Origin: Mycolicibacterium chlorophenolicum
GTDB lineage: Bacteria; Actinomycetota; Actinomycetes; Mycobacteriales; Mycobacteriaceae
Length of the DNA: 64,000 bases
Reading direction: 5' to 3'
Assembly: GCF_001044235.1 (NCBI RefSeq)
Contig: NZ_JYNL01000020.1
Location: 343,683 to 407,682 of the forward strand
This document shows, one piece after another, positions 9,649 through 18,337 of the stretch. Positions within the stretch are counted from its first letter, which is position 1; every line of letters starts with the position of its first letter. The position numbers were made by a program, and so were the translations under genes. The notes under the pieces are model-generated. The model saw only the letters and a list, made by a program, of their open reading frames with translations, ran no database searches and was not told where the DNA came from.

Positions 9649-10016
9649 TTCTGGATCTCGTAGTGGGGGTTGTAGATCGCCTTGGTGCCGTTGTCGAGCT
9701 TGCCGACGCGGCCGTGCACCTTGAGCGTGCGGCCGGACTCGATGCCCGGGATGCGGCGCTGGCCCAGCCAGACCAGCATCACCGAATCGGTGCCGTCGAA
9801 CAGTTCGGCCTTCACGCCGCCCGAGCACCCCTTGCCGTTGCACTCGACGCTGCGCAGGGTGCCGATCATGGTCACCTCTTGGCCGCGATGGCAGTCGATC
9901 GCCTTCTGCGCCCCGGTGCTCGCCACGTCGTCGCTGAGTTCCTCGACGTCGAGCTGTTCCGGGTCCTCGGTCAACCGACGGGTGAGCCGTCGCAGGTAAC
10001 CCTCGGCCGTGGCCAT
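9645..10016 (-). CDS. OB-fold nucleic-acid-binding protein
   Basis: 123 residues. An N-terminal helical part (MATAEGYLRRLTRRL) leads into a small OB-fold domain (about 45-120) with GQEVTMIGTLRSVE and a LKVHGRVGKLDNG strand-turn pattern, similar to the anticodon-binding/DNA-binding OB domains of Rv2694c. It probably binds RNA or single-stranded DNA, but the target is unknown. ATG at 10016 chosen because it has an AGGAG ribosome site 6-7 nt upstream and matches the family N-terminus. Confidence 0.88.
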   Translation of the reverse strand: MATAEGYLRRLTRRLTEDPEQLDVEELSDDVASTGAQKAIDCHRGQEVTMIGTLRSVECNGKGCSGGVKAELFDGTDSVMLVWLGQRRIPGIESGRTLKVHGRVGKLDNGTKAIYNPHYEIQK

Positions 10017-10152
10017 GGCTTCTCCTGACCTTCTGTCACATCTTTGTGGTACTACCCCAACCAAACGCCACGGTAGACCTCTTGGTTCCCAGATGCGAAC
10101 CACCGCGGCGGGTCGCAGCGAAGGGTTTTCCACCACCAGGCACGATCGAAAC

Positions 10153-10866
10153 ATGGCGGTCGATCTGCGCGGCGTCACCACGGTTCTGCTCCCCGGCACC
10201 GGATCGGACGACGACTTCGTCTACCGGGCCTTCTCGCCGGCATTGCACCAGGTCGGAGCGGTCGTCGTGACCCCGCCGCCGCAGCCGCACCGGCTCGTCG
10301 AGGGGTACCGCGACGAACTGGCCGGGGCCGCGCGGTCGGGACCGATCGCGGTCGGCGGAGTGTCGATCGGCGCCGCGGTCGCGGCGGCGTGGGCCCTGTC
10401 ACATCCGGGCCGGGTGGTGGCCGTGCTGGCCGCGCTGCCGGCCTGGACCGGCGAGCCCGACGCCGCACCCGCCGCGCTGGCGGCCCGGCACTCCGCGGCG
10501 GTGCTGCGCCGCGACGGCCTGGTGTCGGCGACCGCGGCGATGCAGGCCTCCAGCCCGGCGTGGCTGGCCGCGGAACTCACCCGCTCGTGGGTCGCCCAGT
10601 GGCCGGCCCTGCCCGACGCGATGGACGAGGCGGCGCGCTACGTGGCCCCCACTCTCGGCGAATTCGAGGGCCTGGGCGTGCCGATGGGCGTGGTGTCGGC
10701 CACCGACGACGCCGTGCACCCGCTGGAGGTCGGCGCTGCCTGGGTGTCCGCGGCGCCGCGCGCCGCACTGCGGACCGTGACGCTCGGCGACGTCGGCGAG
10801 GACCCCTCGGTGCTCGGCACTGCGTGCCTGGCCGCGCTGCGTGCCGCCGACCGCGAGGAGCGCTAG
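10153..10866 (+). CDS. Alpha/beta hydrolase
   Basis: 237 residues, compact alpha/beta hydrolase. GTGSDDDF near residue 15 fits the oxyanion region and GVSIGAA (about residue 74) is the G-x-S-x-G nucleophile elbow. VSATDDAVHP near residue 185 likely carries the catalytic Asp. Substrate unknown. Position and sequence match Rv2695. The ATG at 10153 starts 136 nt from the divergent OB-fold gene. The stop overlaps that of the convergent DUF3710 gene by 4 nt. Confidence 0.82.
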   Translation: MAVDLRGVTTVLLPGTGSDDDFVYRAFSPALHQVGAVVVTPPPQPHRLVEGYRDELAGAARSGPIAVGGVSIGAAVAAAWALSHPGRVVAVLAALPAWTGEPDAAPAALAARHSAAVLRRDGLVSATAAMQASSPAWLAAELTRSWVAQWPALPDAMDEAARYVAPTLGEFEGLGVPMGVVSATDDAVHPLEVGAAWVSAAPRAALRTVTLGDVGEDPSVLGTACLAALRAADREER

Positions 10867-11576
10867 CCGCCGGTGATGGTGCGCAGCTGCTGCATCGCCG
10901 AGCCCTGGGCCGCGCGCCGCGCCGCCGGGTCGGCCGGGGGCTGCGGCGGCTCAGGCTGCTGCTGCCCCTGAGCCGCGGCGTCGGCCTGCGCCTGGGCCTG
11001 CGCCTGCTCGGTGGCCGCCTGCAGCTGGGCGGCCATCTGCTCGGGGAGGGCCACCGGCAGCGGCGTGCGCACCGGCAGCGGGGTGTCGCCCCGGCGGACC
11101 ACCGTGTCGGCCAGCGCCTCGCGGGCCTGTTCGGCGAGTGCGCCGATGCTCTCCTCGGGTCCGTTGACCACGCAGCGGATCATCCAGCGGTAGCCGTCGA
11201 CGCCGATGAAACGGACCACGGCCTGCCCCTGGCCCCCCGAACCGACCACCTCGCGGCCCCACGGGCCGTCCTCGATGCTCACCTTCGGCACGTCCTTGCG
11301 CAGCGACTCGGCCAGCTCGGAGGCCACCTCGCGCCACAGGCCGGTCGACTTCGGTGCCGCGTAGGCGGCGATGGTGAAGCGGCCGTGCTGCGTCATCACC
11401 CACACCGCGCTGGGCACGCCGGTCTCGTTGATCTCGACCTGGACCTGGCCGCCCTCGGGCATCGGGATCAGCACCGAGCCCAGGTCCAGCCGCGCCACCG
11501 TCGCGACGTCCGGATCGTCGAAGTCATCGATGTCGAACGGGCCTTCGAGTTCCTCGTCGGCTTCCACTGCTATCAC
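10863..11576 (-). CDS. DUF3710 protein
   Basis: 237 residues, soluble, ortholog of Rv2696c. An acidic N-terminus precedes a compact alpha/beta domain (residues 35-165) with conserved VWVMTQHGRFT and RWMIRCVVNGP stretches. The last 60 residues are low-complexity Ala/Gln/Pro-rich. Function unknown. Start is GTG at 11576, preceded by GAGG; no other in-frame start exists before an upstream stop. It lies 46 nt downstream of dut on the same strand and is likely co-transcribed with it. Confidence 0.87.
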   Translation of the reverse strand: MIAVEADEELEGPFDIDDFDDPDVATVARLDLGSVLIPMPEGGQVQVEINETGVPSAVWVMTQHGRFTIAAYAAPKSTGLWREVASELAESLRKDVPKVSIEDGPWGREVVGSGGQGQAVVRFIGVDGYRWMIRCVVNGPEESIGALAEQAREALADTVVRRGDTPLPVRTPLPVALPEQMAAQLQAATEQAQAQAQADAAAQGQQQPEPPQPPADPAARRAAQGSAMQQLRTITGG

Positions 11577-11622
11577 CTCGGGTGTCTCACGCTGTCGCTG
11601 TCAGTCGGTCTGAAAGCCATCG

Positions 11623-12087
11623 TCACAGACTGGCATGCCCGCCGGAAGATCCGTGCCCCCCGTCGCCCCGCGTCGTGTCGGCGAGCCCGGCCTCGTCGAA
11701 GCTCGTCACCTCCACCAGCTCCGGCAACTCGACCCGCTGCACCAGCAGCTGGGCGATCCGGTCACCGCGGTGCACCACGATCGGGGTGTGCGGATCGAGG
11801 TTGATCAGCGACACCTTGATCTCGCCGCGATAGCCCGCGTCGATGGTCCCGGGACTGTTCACGATCGAAAGGCCAACGCGCGCAGCCAAACCCGATCGCG
11901 GATGGACCAGGCCGACCATGCCGTGCGGAATCGCGACCGCGATCCCGGTGCCGACCAGGGCCCGCGCCCCGGGCGCCAGTTCGACATCCTCCGCGCTGTA
12001 CAGGTCGACACCGGCGTCACCGTCATGGGCACGCTCGGGGAGCGGCAGATCCCGATCGAGACGCACGACCGCCAAAGAACTGGGCAC
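11623..12087 (-). CDS. dut: dUTP diphosphatase
   Basis: 154 residues, trimeric cytosolic enzyme that hydrolyses dUTP to dUMP, keeping uracil out of DNA and supplying thymidylate synthesis. All five dUTPase motifs are seen: [11 protein letters not shown] (1), [11 protein letters not shown] (2), [13 protein letters not shown] (3, catalytic Asp), [10 protein letters not shown] (4) and the C-terminal [12 protein letters not shown] (5, P-loop-like). The GTG at 12087 gives exactly the length of the M. tuberculosis enzyme (Rv2697c), and a TAATCT -10 lies 8 nt upstream, implying a leaderless mRNA. Confidence 0.96.
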   Translation of the reverse strand: MPSSLAVVRLDRDLPLPERAHDGDAGVDLYSAEDVELAPGARALVGTGIAVAIPHGMVGLVHPRSGLAARVGLSIVNSPGTIDAGYRGEIKVSLINLDPHTPIVVHRGDRIAQLLVQRVELPELVEVTSFDEAGLADTTRGDGGHGSSGGHASL

Positions 12088-12095
12088 GACGCCAG

Positions 12096-12105
12096 AGATT
12101 ACTCT
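12096..12105. promoter_or_regulatory. Overlapping divergent -10 elements of dut and DUF3093 gene
   Basis: Minus-strand TAATCT (12101-12096) and plus-strand TACTCT (12100-12105) share two base pairs. Each ends 7-8 nt before a GTG start codon (12087 on minus, 12113 on plus), so both transcripts should be leaderless. The whole intergenic region is only 25 bp. It behaves as a near-symmetric bidirectional promoter core. Seen in sequence; activity is inferred. Confidence 0.55.
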
Positions 12106-12112
12106 TGGCCGC

Positions 12113-12586
12113 GTGTCCGACACGCGCGCCACCGCCACCAGCGTTCGCTATCGCGAGCGGCTGTGGGTGCCGTGGTGGTGGTGGCTGCCGGGGCTGGGCC
12201 TGGCCGCGCTGATCGCCCTGGAGGTCAACCAGGGCATCGCCGCTCTGCCCGACTGGCTGCCCTACGCCGTGCTGCTGCCGGTGGCGGCGGTCGCGCTGGT
12301 GTGGCTCGGCCGCGTCGAACTGCGGGTGGTGCACGACGACGGCGGCACCGAACTGTGGGTCGGTAACGCCCACCTGCCCGCCTCGGTGATCACCCGGGCC
12401 GCCGAGGTGCCGCGCTCGGCCAAGTCGGCCGCGCTGGGCCGGCAGCTCGATCCGGCCGCCTACGTCGTGCACCGGGCCTGGGTGGGCCCGCTGGTGCTGC
12501 TCGTCCTCGACGATCCGGACGATCCCACGCCCTACTGGCTCGTCAGCGCGCGGCACCCGGATCGGGTGCTCGCCGCGCTGCGCTGA
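12113..12586 (+). CDS. DUF3093 membrane protein
   Basis: 157 residues, ortholog of Rv2698. Two hydrophobic segments (about 18-37 and 42-62), beginning with the aromatic VPWWWWLPG, are followed by a soluble domain of about 90 residues with the family motif [11 protein letters not shown]. Probably anchored in the inner membrane with a cytoplasmic domain; function unknown. The GTG at 12113 is preceded by a TACTCT -10 and no ribosome site, so translation is probably leaderless. Confidence 0.88.
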   Translation: MSDTRATATSVRYRERLWVPWWWWLPGLGLAALIALEVNQGIAALPDWLPYAVLLPVAAVALVWLGRVELRVVHDDGGTELWVGNAHLPASVITRAAEVPRSAKSAALGRQLDPAAYVVHRAWVGPLVLLVLDDPDDPTPYWLVSARHPDRVLAALR

Positions 12587-12606
12587 CTCTCGTCAGGCTC
12601 TCACCC

Positions 12607-12909
12607 TCAGGCCGCGCAGTCCGAGCAGATCATCATGCCGTTCTTCTCGCTCGCCAGCCGGCTGCGGTGATGCACCAGGAAACAGCTCGAGCACGTGAAC
12701 TCGTCGGCCTGCTTGGGGATCACCCGCACCGAGAGCTCTTCGCCCGACAGATCGGCGCCGGGCAGCTCGAACGATTCGGCGGTCTCGGACTCATCGACGT
12801 CGACGACAGCAGACTGAGCTTCGTTGCGGCGTGCCTTCAGTTCCTCGAGCGAGTCCTCGGACACGTCGTCGGTCTCGGTGCGCCGTGGGGCGTCGTAATC
12901 AGTAGCCAT
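12607..12909 (-). CDS. DUF4193 zinc-ribbon protein
   Basis: 100 residues, acidic in the first two thirds, ending in a zinc ribbon: FTCSSC and ICSDC form a C-x2-C...C-x2-C site. Highly conserved in actinobacteria (Rv2699c), function unknown; a nucleic-acid or RNA-polymerase-binding role is only a guess from the acidic tail plus zinc ribbon. The ATG at 12909 has a GAGGGG-type ribosome site upstream. Confidence 0.9.
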   Translation of the reverse strand: MATDYDAPRRTETDDVSEDSLEELKARRNEAQSAVVDVDESETAESFELPGADLSGEELSVRVIPKQADEFTCSSCFLVHHRSRLASEKNGMMICSDCAA

Positions 12910-13006
12910 GGCCAGTCCCCTCCGTGAAGCTCTATGCAGCGTTGCTTTGTACCAGCGTCGAACGCATCCACCAAACGATTCGTGCCCGTATTGACACCGG
13001 TTCTAA

Positions 13007-13022
13007 TGTGATTTACGTCACA
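13007..13022. promoter_or_regulatory. CRP-type binding site (TGTGA-N6-TCACA)
   Basis: Exact match to the consensus of the cAMP receptor protein family, TGTGA-TTTACG-TCACA, in the 178-bp divergent region between the DUF4193 gene and cei. A TTGACA lies at 12991-12996, 17 bp before TACGTC at 13014, so the site would overlap the -10 of a cei promoter. Mycobacterial CRP (Rv3676 family) recognises this motif. Binding is inferred. Confidence 0.6.
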
Positions 13023-13087
13023 GAAGTCGCCATCCGTCCGTTGATGCCGGTCGGAGCCCCGCACACCCTAGCTCTAGAGTCTGTGGC

Positions 13088-13744
13088 GTGGTCGCGCAAA
13101 TCACCGAAGGCACGGCGTTCGACAAACACGGGCGCCCGTTCCGCCGCCGGAGCTTCCTGCCCGGGGCGCTGATGTTCGCCGCGCTGGCGGTGGCGGCGCT
13201 GCTGGTCTGGGTGATCGCGCTCTCCCAGCCGCCGGACGTGCGCGAGGTCGCCGTCTGCAACCCGCCGCCGGCACCGGCGGATCCCAACGCGCCGGCTCCC
13301 ACCCTGGGTGAACAGGTGTCGCGCCAGAACATGACCGACGTGACACCCGCCAAGCTCGCCGACACCCGCATCCGGGTGCTCAACACCAGCGGGCAGGGCG
13401 GGCAGGCCGCCGAAGTGGCCGGCGCGCTGCGGGATCTCGGCTTCACCGATCCCGAGGCCGCCAACGACCCTGTCTACACCGGCACCCGATTGCAATGCCA
13501 GGGTCAGATCCGGTTCGGTCCGGCCGGACGCGCCGCGGCGGCGTCGTTGTGGCTGGTCGCGCCCTGCACCGAGCTGTTCCAGGATCAGCGCACCGACGAC
13601 ACGGTCGACCTGGCGATCGGCACCGACTTCACCGAACTCGCCCACAGCGACGACATCGACGCGGTGCTGGCCAGCCTGATGCCCGACGCCACCCAGCCTG
13701 CCGACCCGTCGCTGCTGAGCAAGATCCACACCCAGACCTGCTGA
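13088..13744 (+). CDS. cei: Envelope integrity protein Cei
   Basis: 218 residues: a short basic cytoplasmic N-terminus, one transmembrane segment (about 23-45, LMFAALAVAALLVWVIALS) and an extracytoplasmic LytR_C-type domain (IRVLNTSGQGGQAAEVAGAL, about 97-116, then a Cys pair at about 136 and 159). Family knowledge: Cei (Rv2700) is needed for cell-envelope integrity and intrinsic drug and stress resistance in mycobacteria; the mechanism is unclear. Start is GTG at 13088. It runs convergent with suhB, with one base between the stop codons. Confidence 0.9.
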   Translation: MVAQITEGTAFDKHGRPFRRRSFLPGALMFAALAVAALLVWVIALSQPPDVREVAVCNPPPAPADPNAPAPTLGEQVSRQNMTDVTPAKLADTRIRVLNTSGQGGQAAEVAGALRDLGFTDPEAANDPVYTGTRLQCQGQIRFGPAGRAAAASLWLVAPCTELFQDQRTDDTVDLAIGTDFTELAHSDDIDAVLASLMPDATQPADPSLLSKIHTQTC

Positions 13745-13745
13745 G

Positions 13746-14597
13746 CTACTGCCGGCGCGGATCCAGCCCGCTGCGCAGCAGCGCCTCGTCGAACTCCGCG
13801 GCCAGACCCGGCGCGGCGGCGACCATCAGACCGGGTCCGCCCTGCCCGGGCGCCCGCACCACCGCACCCGCCTCGGCCGCGATCAGCGCACCGGCGGCCC
13901 AGTCCCAGACATGCACCCCGTCCTCGTAGTACGCGTCGAGTCGGCCCGCGGCCACCATGCACAGGTCCAGCGCGCAGGAACCGATCCGGCGCACGTCGCG
14001 GATCTCCGGGAGCAACGCCGCCATCACCGCGCCCTGGCGACGGCGATCCTCCGGCTGGTAGGAGAAGCCGGTGCCGACCAGCGCCATCGACAGCGACGTC
14101 GCGGCACTGCACCGCAACGCCGTCGTCTGCCCGTCCCGCGTCACCTGTGCGCCGTTGCCCAGCGCCGCCGAGAACACCGCACCCGCCGCGACGTCGGCGA
14201 CCGCCCCGGCCACCGACACCCCGCCCCGCTGCACGCCGACCGACACCGCGAAGGCCTCGATCCCGTAGACGAAGTTCACGGTGCCGTCGATCGGATCCAG
14301 CACCCAGGTGAGTCGGCCGTCGTCGGCGCCCTCCGGGCCGCCTTCCTCCTCCCCGAGGATCGCCTCGCCGGGGCGCAGTTCGGCCAGCCGATTCCGCAGC
14401 AGGCGCTCGGTCTCGGTGTCGACGACGGTGACGGGGTCGGTCGGGGTGCTCTTCGCCCTGACCGCGCCGTCCTGGTCGGCACCGCCCGCGCCGTCGAACA
14501 CCTCGGTGCGGCGGCGCCGGACGAAGGCCGCCGCCTCCGCGGCCAACTGCTCGGCCACCGCGCGCGCGGACGCCGGGTCGGTGTCGATGTCGCTCAC
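13746..14597 (-). CDS. suhB: Inositol monophosphatase SuhB
   Basis: 283 residues, Mg2+-dependent phosphatase producing myo-inositol from inositol 1-phosphate, needed for phosphatidylinositol, LAM and mycothiol synthesis. The family signature is complete: GEEEGG, DPIDGTVNF (metal-binding motif A, about 105-113) and WDWAAG (motif B, near 230). GTG at 14597 is used because the sequence then begins like other SuhB proteins; the longer frame would run into the ppgK promoter. Ortholog of Rv2701c. Confidence 0.94.
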   Translation of the reverse strand: MSDIDTDPASARAVAEQLAAEAAAFVRRRRTEVFDGAGGADQDGAVRAKSTPTDPVTVVDTETERLLRNRLAELRPGEAILGEEEGGPEGADDGRLTWVLDPIDGTVNFVYGIEAFAVSVGVQRGGVSVAGAVADVAAGAVFSAALGNGAQVTRDGQTTALRCSAATSLSMALVGTGFSYQPEDRRRQGAVMAALLPEIRDVRRIGSCALDLCMVAAGRLDAYYEDGVHVWDWAAGALIAAEAGAVVRAPGQGGPGLMVAAAPGLAAEFDEALLRSGLDPRRQ

Positions 14598-14722
14598 CCG
14601 ACCATCGCAACACATCCGCGGGCGCGGCGGCGGTCCGGGATGCACGACTGGCCCCCATCGCAATTCGCGAGCCGATAGTGTGTGCACCACCGGCGCCGCC
14701 CACCTGCGCAGAGGAGCCTGCA

Positions 14723-15520
14723 TTGACCGTCACCGACTCGCCCGCCTCTGCATCCGACAGCCCGCGCCGCGGTTTCGGCGTCGACGTCGGCGGCAGCGGC
14801 GTCAAAGGCGGCATCGTCGATCTCGACACCGGACAGTTGATCGGTGAGCGCTACAAACTGCTGACCCCGCAGCCGTCCACCCCGGACGCGGTCGCCGCCA
14901 CCATCGCCGAGGTGGTCAAACACTTCGGCTGGGAGGGCCCGCTGGGAGTGACCTACCCCGGCGTGGTGACCAACGGGATCGTGCGCACCGCCGCCAACGT
15001 CGACAAAGGATGGATCGGCGTGAACGCCGCCGAGGTGATCGGCGCGGCGCTCGGTGGCCGGCAGGTGACGGTGCTCAACGACGCCGACGCCGCCGGACTC
15101 GCCGAGGAGAAGTTCGGCGCCGGCAGCGGGCACACCGGGGTCATCGTGTTGCTCACGTTCGGCACCGGCATCGGGTCGGCGGTGATCCACAACGGCGTGT
15201 TGCTGCCCAACACCGAGTTCGGCCACCTCGAAGTCGGCGGCAAGGAGGCCGAACACCGCGCGGCGAGTTCGGTCAAGGAGCGCAAGGACTGGAGCTACGA
15301 GCGGTGGACCGAGGAGGTCACGAAAGTCCTGGTCGCCATCGAGAACGCCATCTGGCCCGACCTGTTCATCGCCGGCGGCGGCATCAGCCGCAAGGCCGAC
15401 AAATGGATTCCGATGCTGAAGAATCGCACCCCGGTGGTGGCCGCGGCGCTGCAGAACAGCGCAGGCATCGTCGGTGCGGCGATGGCCGCCGACGTCGACG
15501 TCACCACTACTGCCCGGTAA
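14723..15520 (+). CDS. ppgK: Polyphosphate glucokinase
   Basis: 265 residues, identical in length to the M. tuberculosis enzyme (Rv2702). It phosphorylates glucose to glucose 6-phosphate using inorganic polyphosphate or ATP. ROK/actin-like fold: phosphate-1 loop DVGGSGVKGGIVD (residues 16-28), catalytic Asp in LNDADAAGLAE, phosphate-2 LTFGTGIGSAV, and EFGHLEVGG. The TTG start at 14723 has an AGAGGAG ribosome site 7 nt upstream; a candidate -10 TAGTGT lies at 14676-14681. It precedes sigA on the same strand by 196 bp. Confidence 0.96.
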   Translation: MTVTDSPASASDSPRRGFGVDVGGSGVKGGIVDLDTGQLIGERYKLLTPQPSTPDAVAATIAEVVKHFGWEGPLGVTYPGVVTNGIVRTAANVDKGWIGVNAAEVIGAALGGRQVTVLNDADAAGLAEEKFGAGSGHTGVIVLLTFGTGIGSAVIHNGVLLPNTEFGHLEVGGKEAEHRAASSVKERKDWSYERWTEEVTKVLVAIENAIWPDLFIAGGGISRKADKWIPMLKNRTPVVAAALQNSAGIVGAAMAADVDVTTTAR

Positions 15521-15577
15521 CCGGCGCGGCGCGCCGTCAAATTTGCCGCTCGGCACGGTGCGCACCCACACTGTCGT

Positions 15578-15583
15578 TACAAT
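15578..15583 (+). promoter_or_regulatory. Candidate -10 of sigA
   Basis: TACAAT fits TANNNT and lies 134 nt before the sigA start. No convincing -35 is visible 16-19 bp upstream, so this is a weak call. It would give a leader of about 127 nt containing the hairpin at 15665-15693. Confidence 0.35.
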
Positions 15584-15664
15584 GGTCGACGGCGGCCGCC
15601 TACACCGAACAGCGGCGGAGCATCCCAGTTGAGATCGTCGCCGACATTCGACATAGCCGACACT

Positions 15665-15693
15665 TTTCGGCGGCGCACGAGTGCGCGCCGAAA
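15665..15693 (+). promoter_or_regulatory. Hairpin in the sigA leader
   Basis: A 14-nt left arm (TTTCGGCGGCGCAC) and 13-nt right arm (GTGCGCGCCGAAA) pair with a single bulged G around a GA loop. The stem ends 11 nt before the GGAAGGG ribosome site of sigA. It is too stable and too close to be neutral for translation initiation; a regulatory or mRNA-stabilising role is inferred. Confidence 0.5.
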
Positions 15694-15716
15694 CCCGCAC
15701 GATTGGAAGGGTGTAC

Positions 15717-17192
<1,476 letters not shown>

Positions 17193-17237
17193 GTTTCCCG
17201 CCAAGCGTCGTCCAAGAAATCTTCAAGTCGGCTGATC

Positions 17238-17243
17238 TAGATT
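17238..17243 (+). promoter_or_regulatory. -10 of the methyltransferase gene
   Basis: TAGATT (TANNNT) ends 8 nt before the ATG at 17252, so a leaderless or very short-leader transcript is predicted, separate from sigA. Confidence 0.4.
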
Positions 17244-17251
17244 CGCCGACC

Positions 17252-18337
17252 ATGGGACGAAGACTTCCGCCTGTCCGTCTGATCCAGGTCGTCGACCGCC
17301 TGCGCGCGGGTCTGGCCGGCCTGCACCGGTCCACGGCGCCGGGCAATGTCGCCCTGCTGGAGTTGGCCACCGGTGCGTGGACCACGCAGGTGCTCTATGT
17401 CGCCGCGAAGCTCGGGATCGCCGATCAGTTGGCGGCCGGCCCGCGGCGCGCGGACGACGTGGCCGCCGCGGTGGGCGCCGATCCCGACGCGGTGTACCGC
17501 CTGATGCGCGCCATGACCAGCCGCGGTGCGCTGCGGGAGCGGCGGGACGGACGGTTCACACTGACCGCCGTCGGCCACGCCCTGCGGGCGGACTCCGAGG
17601 GGTCGCTGCGCGACATGGTGCTGTTCATCGGACACCCTGCGCGGTGGGCGGACTGGGGCGCCCTGCTGTATTCGGTGCAGACCGGGGAGCCGGCCGCCGA
17701 GATGCTGCGCGGCATGCCCTTTTTCGCCTATCTCGACACCGACCCCGAATTCGCCGAGGTGTTCAACAACGCGATGACGGCCGCCAGCGGCTTGTCGAAC
17801 GACGTTGCGCTGCAGGCGTACGACTTCTCGAGGTGCCGGCTGGTCGTCGACGTGGGCGGCGGGCACGGGGCGGTCCTGTCGACGATTCTGCGCGGTGCGC
17901 CCGACGCCCGGGGCGTGCTGTTCGACCTGCCGGCGGTGGTCGAGGGCGCGGGTGGTCTGCTCGCCGACGCCGGCGTCGCCCACCGGACCGCGATCGAGGG
18001 CGGGTCGTTCCTCGAGTCGGTGCCCGCCGGCGGCGACCTCTACGTGATGAAGAACATCATCCACGACTGGGACGACGAGCACTCGCTGACCATTCTGCGC
18101 AACATCCGCACCGGGATCGCCGAGGACGGCCGACTGCTCCTGCTGGAAATGGTTCTGCCGGAACGGGCTTCGTCGTTCATCGGGCACATGCTCGATCTCG
18201 AGATGCTGCTGATGGTGCACGGCAGGGAACGGACCCGCGCCCAGTACGCCGACCTGCTCAGCCGCGCCGGTTTCCGGCTGACCCGCGTGCTCCCGACGGT
18301 CAGCCCGATGTCGGTGATCGAGGCCGTCGCGGTCTAG
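17252..18337 (+). CDS. SAM-dependent O-methyltransferase (COMT-like)
   Basis: 361 residues. An N-terminal winged-helix dimerisation domain (about 38-110) precedes a Rossmann methyltransferase domain of the plant COMT/bacterial polyketide O-methyltransferase family (PF00891). Seen: SAM loop VVDVGGGHGAVL (about 196-207) and HDWDDEHSLTIL, whose His is the usual catalytic base. Likely methylates a hydroxyl of a small aromatic or polyketide-like molecule; the substrate is unknown. Not part of the M. tuberculosis backbone here, so an accessory gene. Its TAG stop and the TAG of the convergent PGRS-like gene share the same CTAG palindrome (18334-18337). Confidence 0.85.
   Translation: MGRRLPPVRLIQVVDRLRAGLAGLHRSTAPGNVALLELATGAWTTQVLYVAAKLGIADQLAAGPRRADDVAAAVGADPDAVYRLMRAMTSRGALRERRDGRFTLTAVGHALRADSEGSLRDMVLFIGHPARWADWGALLYSVQTGEPAAEMLRGMPFFAYLDTDPEFAEVFNNAMTAASGLSNDVALQAYDFSRCRLVVDVGGGHGAVLSTILRGAPDARGVLFDLPAVVEGAGGLLADAGVAHRTAIEGGSFLESVPAGGDLYVMKNIIHDWDDEHSLTILRNIRTGIAEDGRLLLLEMVLPERASSFIGHMLDLEMLLMVHGRERTRAQYADLLSRAGFRLTRVLPTVSPMSVIEAVAV

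Noticed and set aside
10020..10140. CACATCTTTGTG as a second CRP-like site
   Set aside because: Imperfect half-sites with wrong spacing compared with the exact site at 13007-13022.
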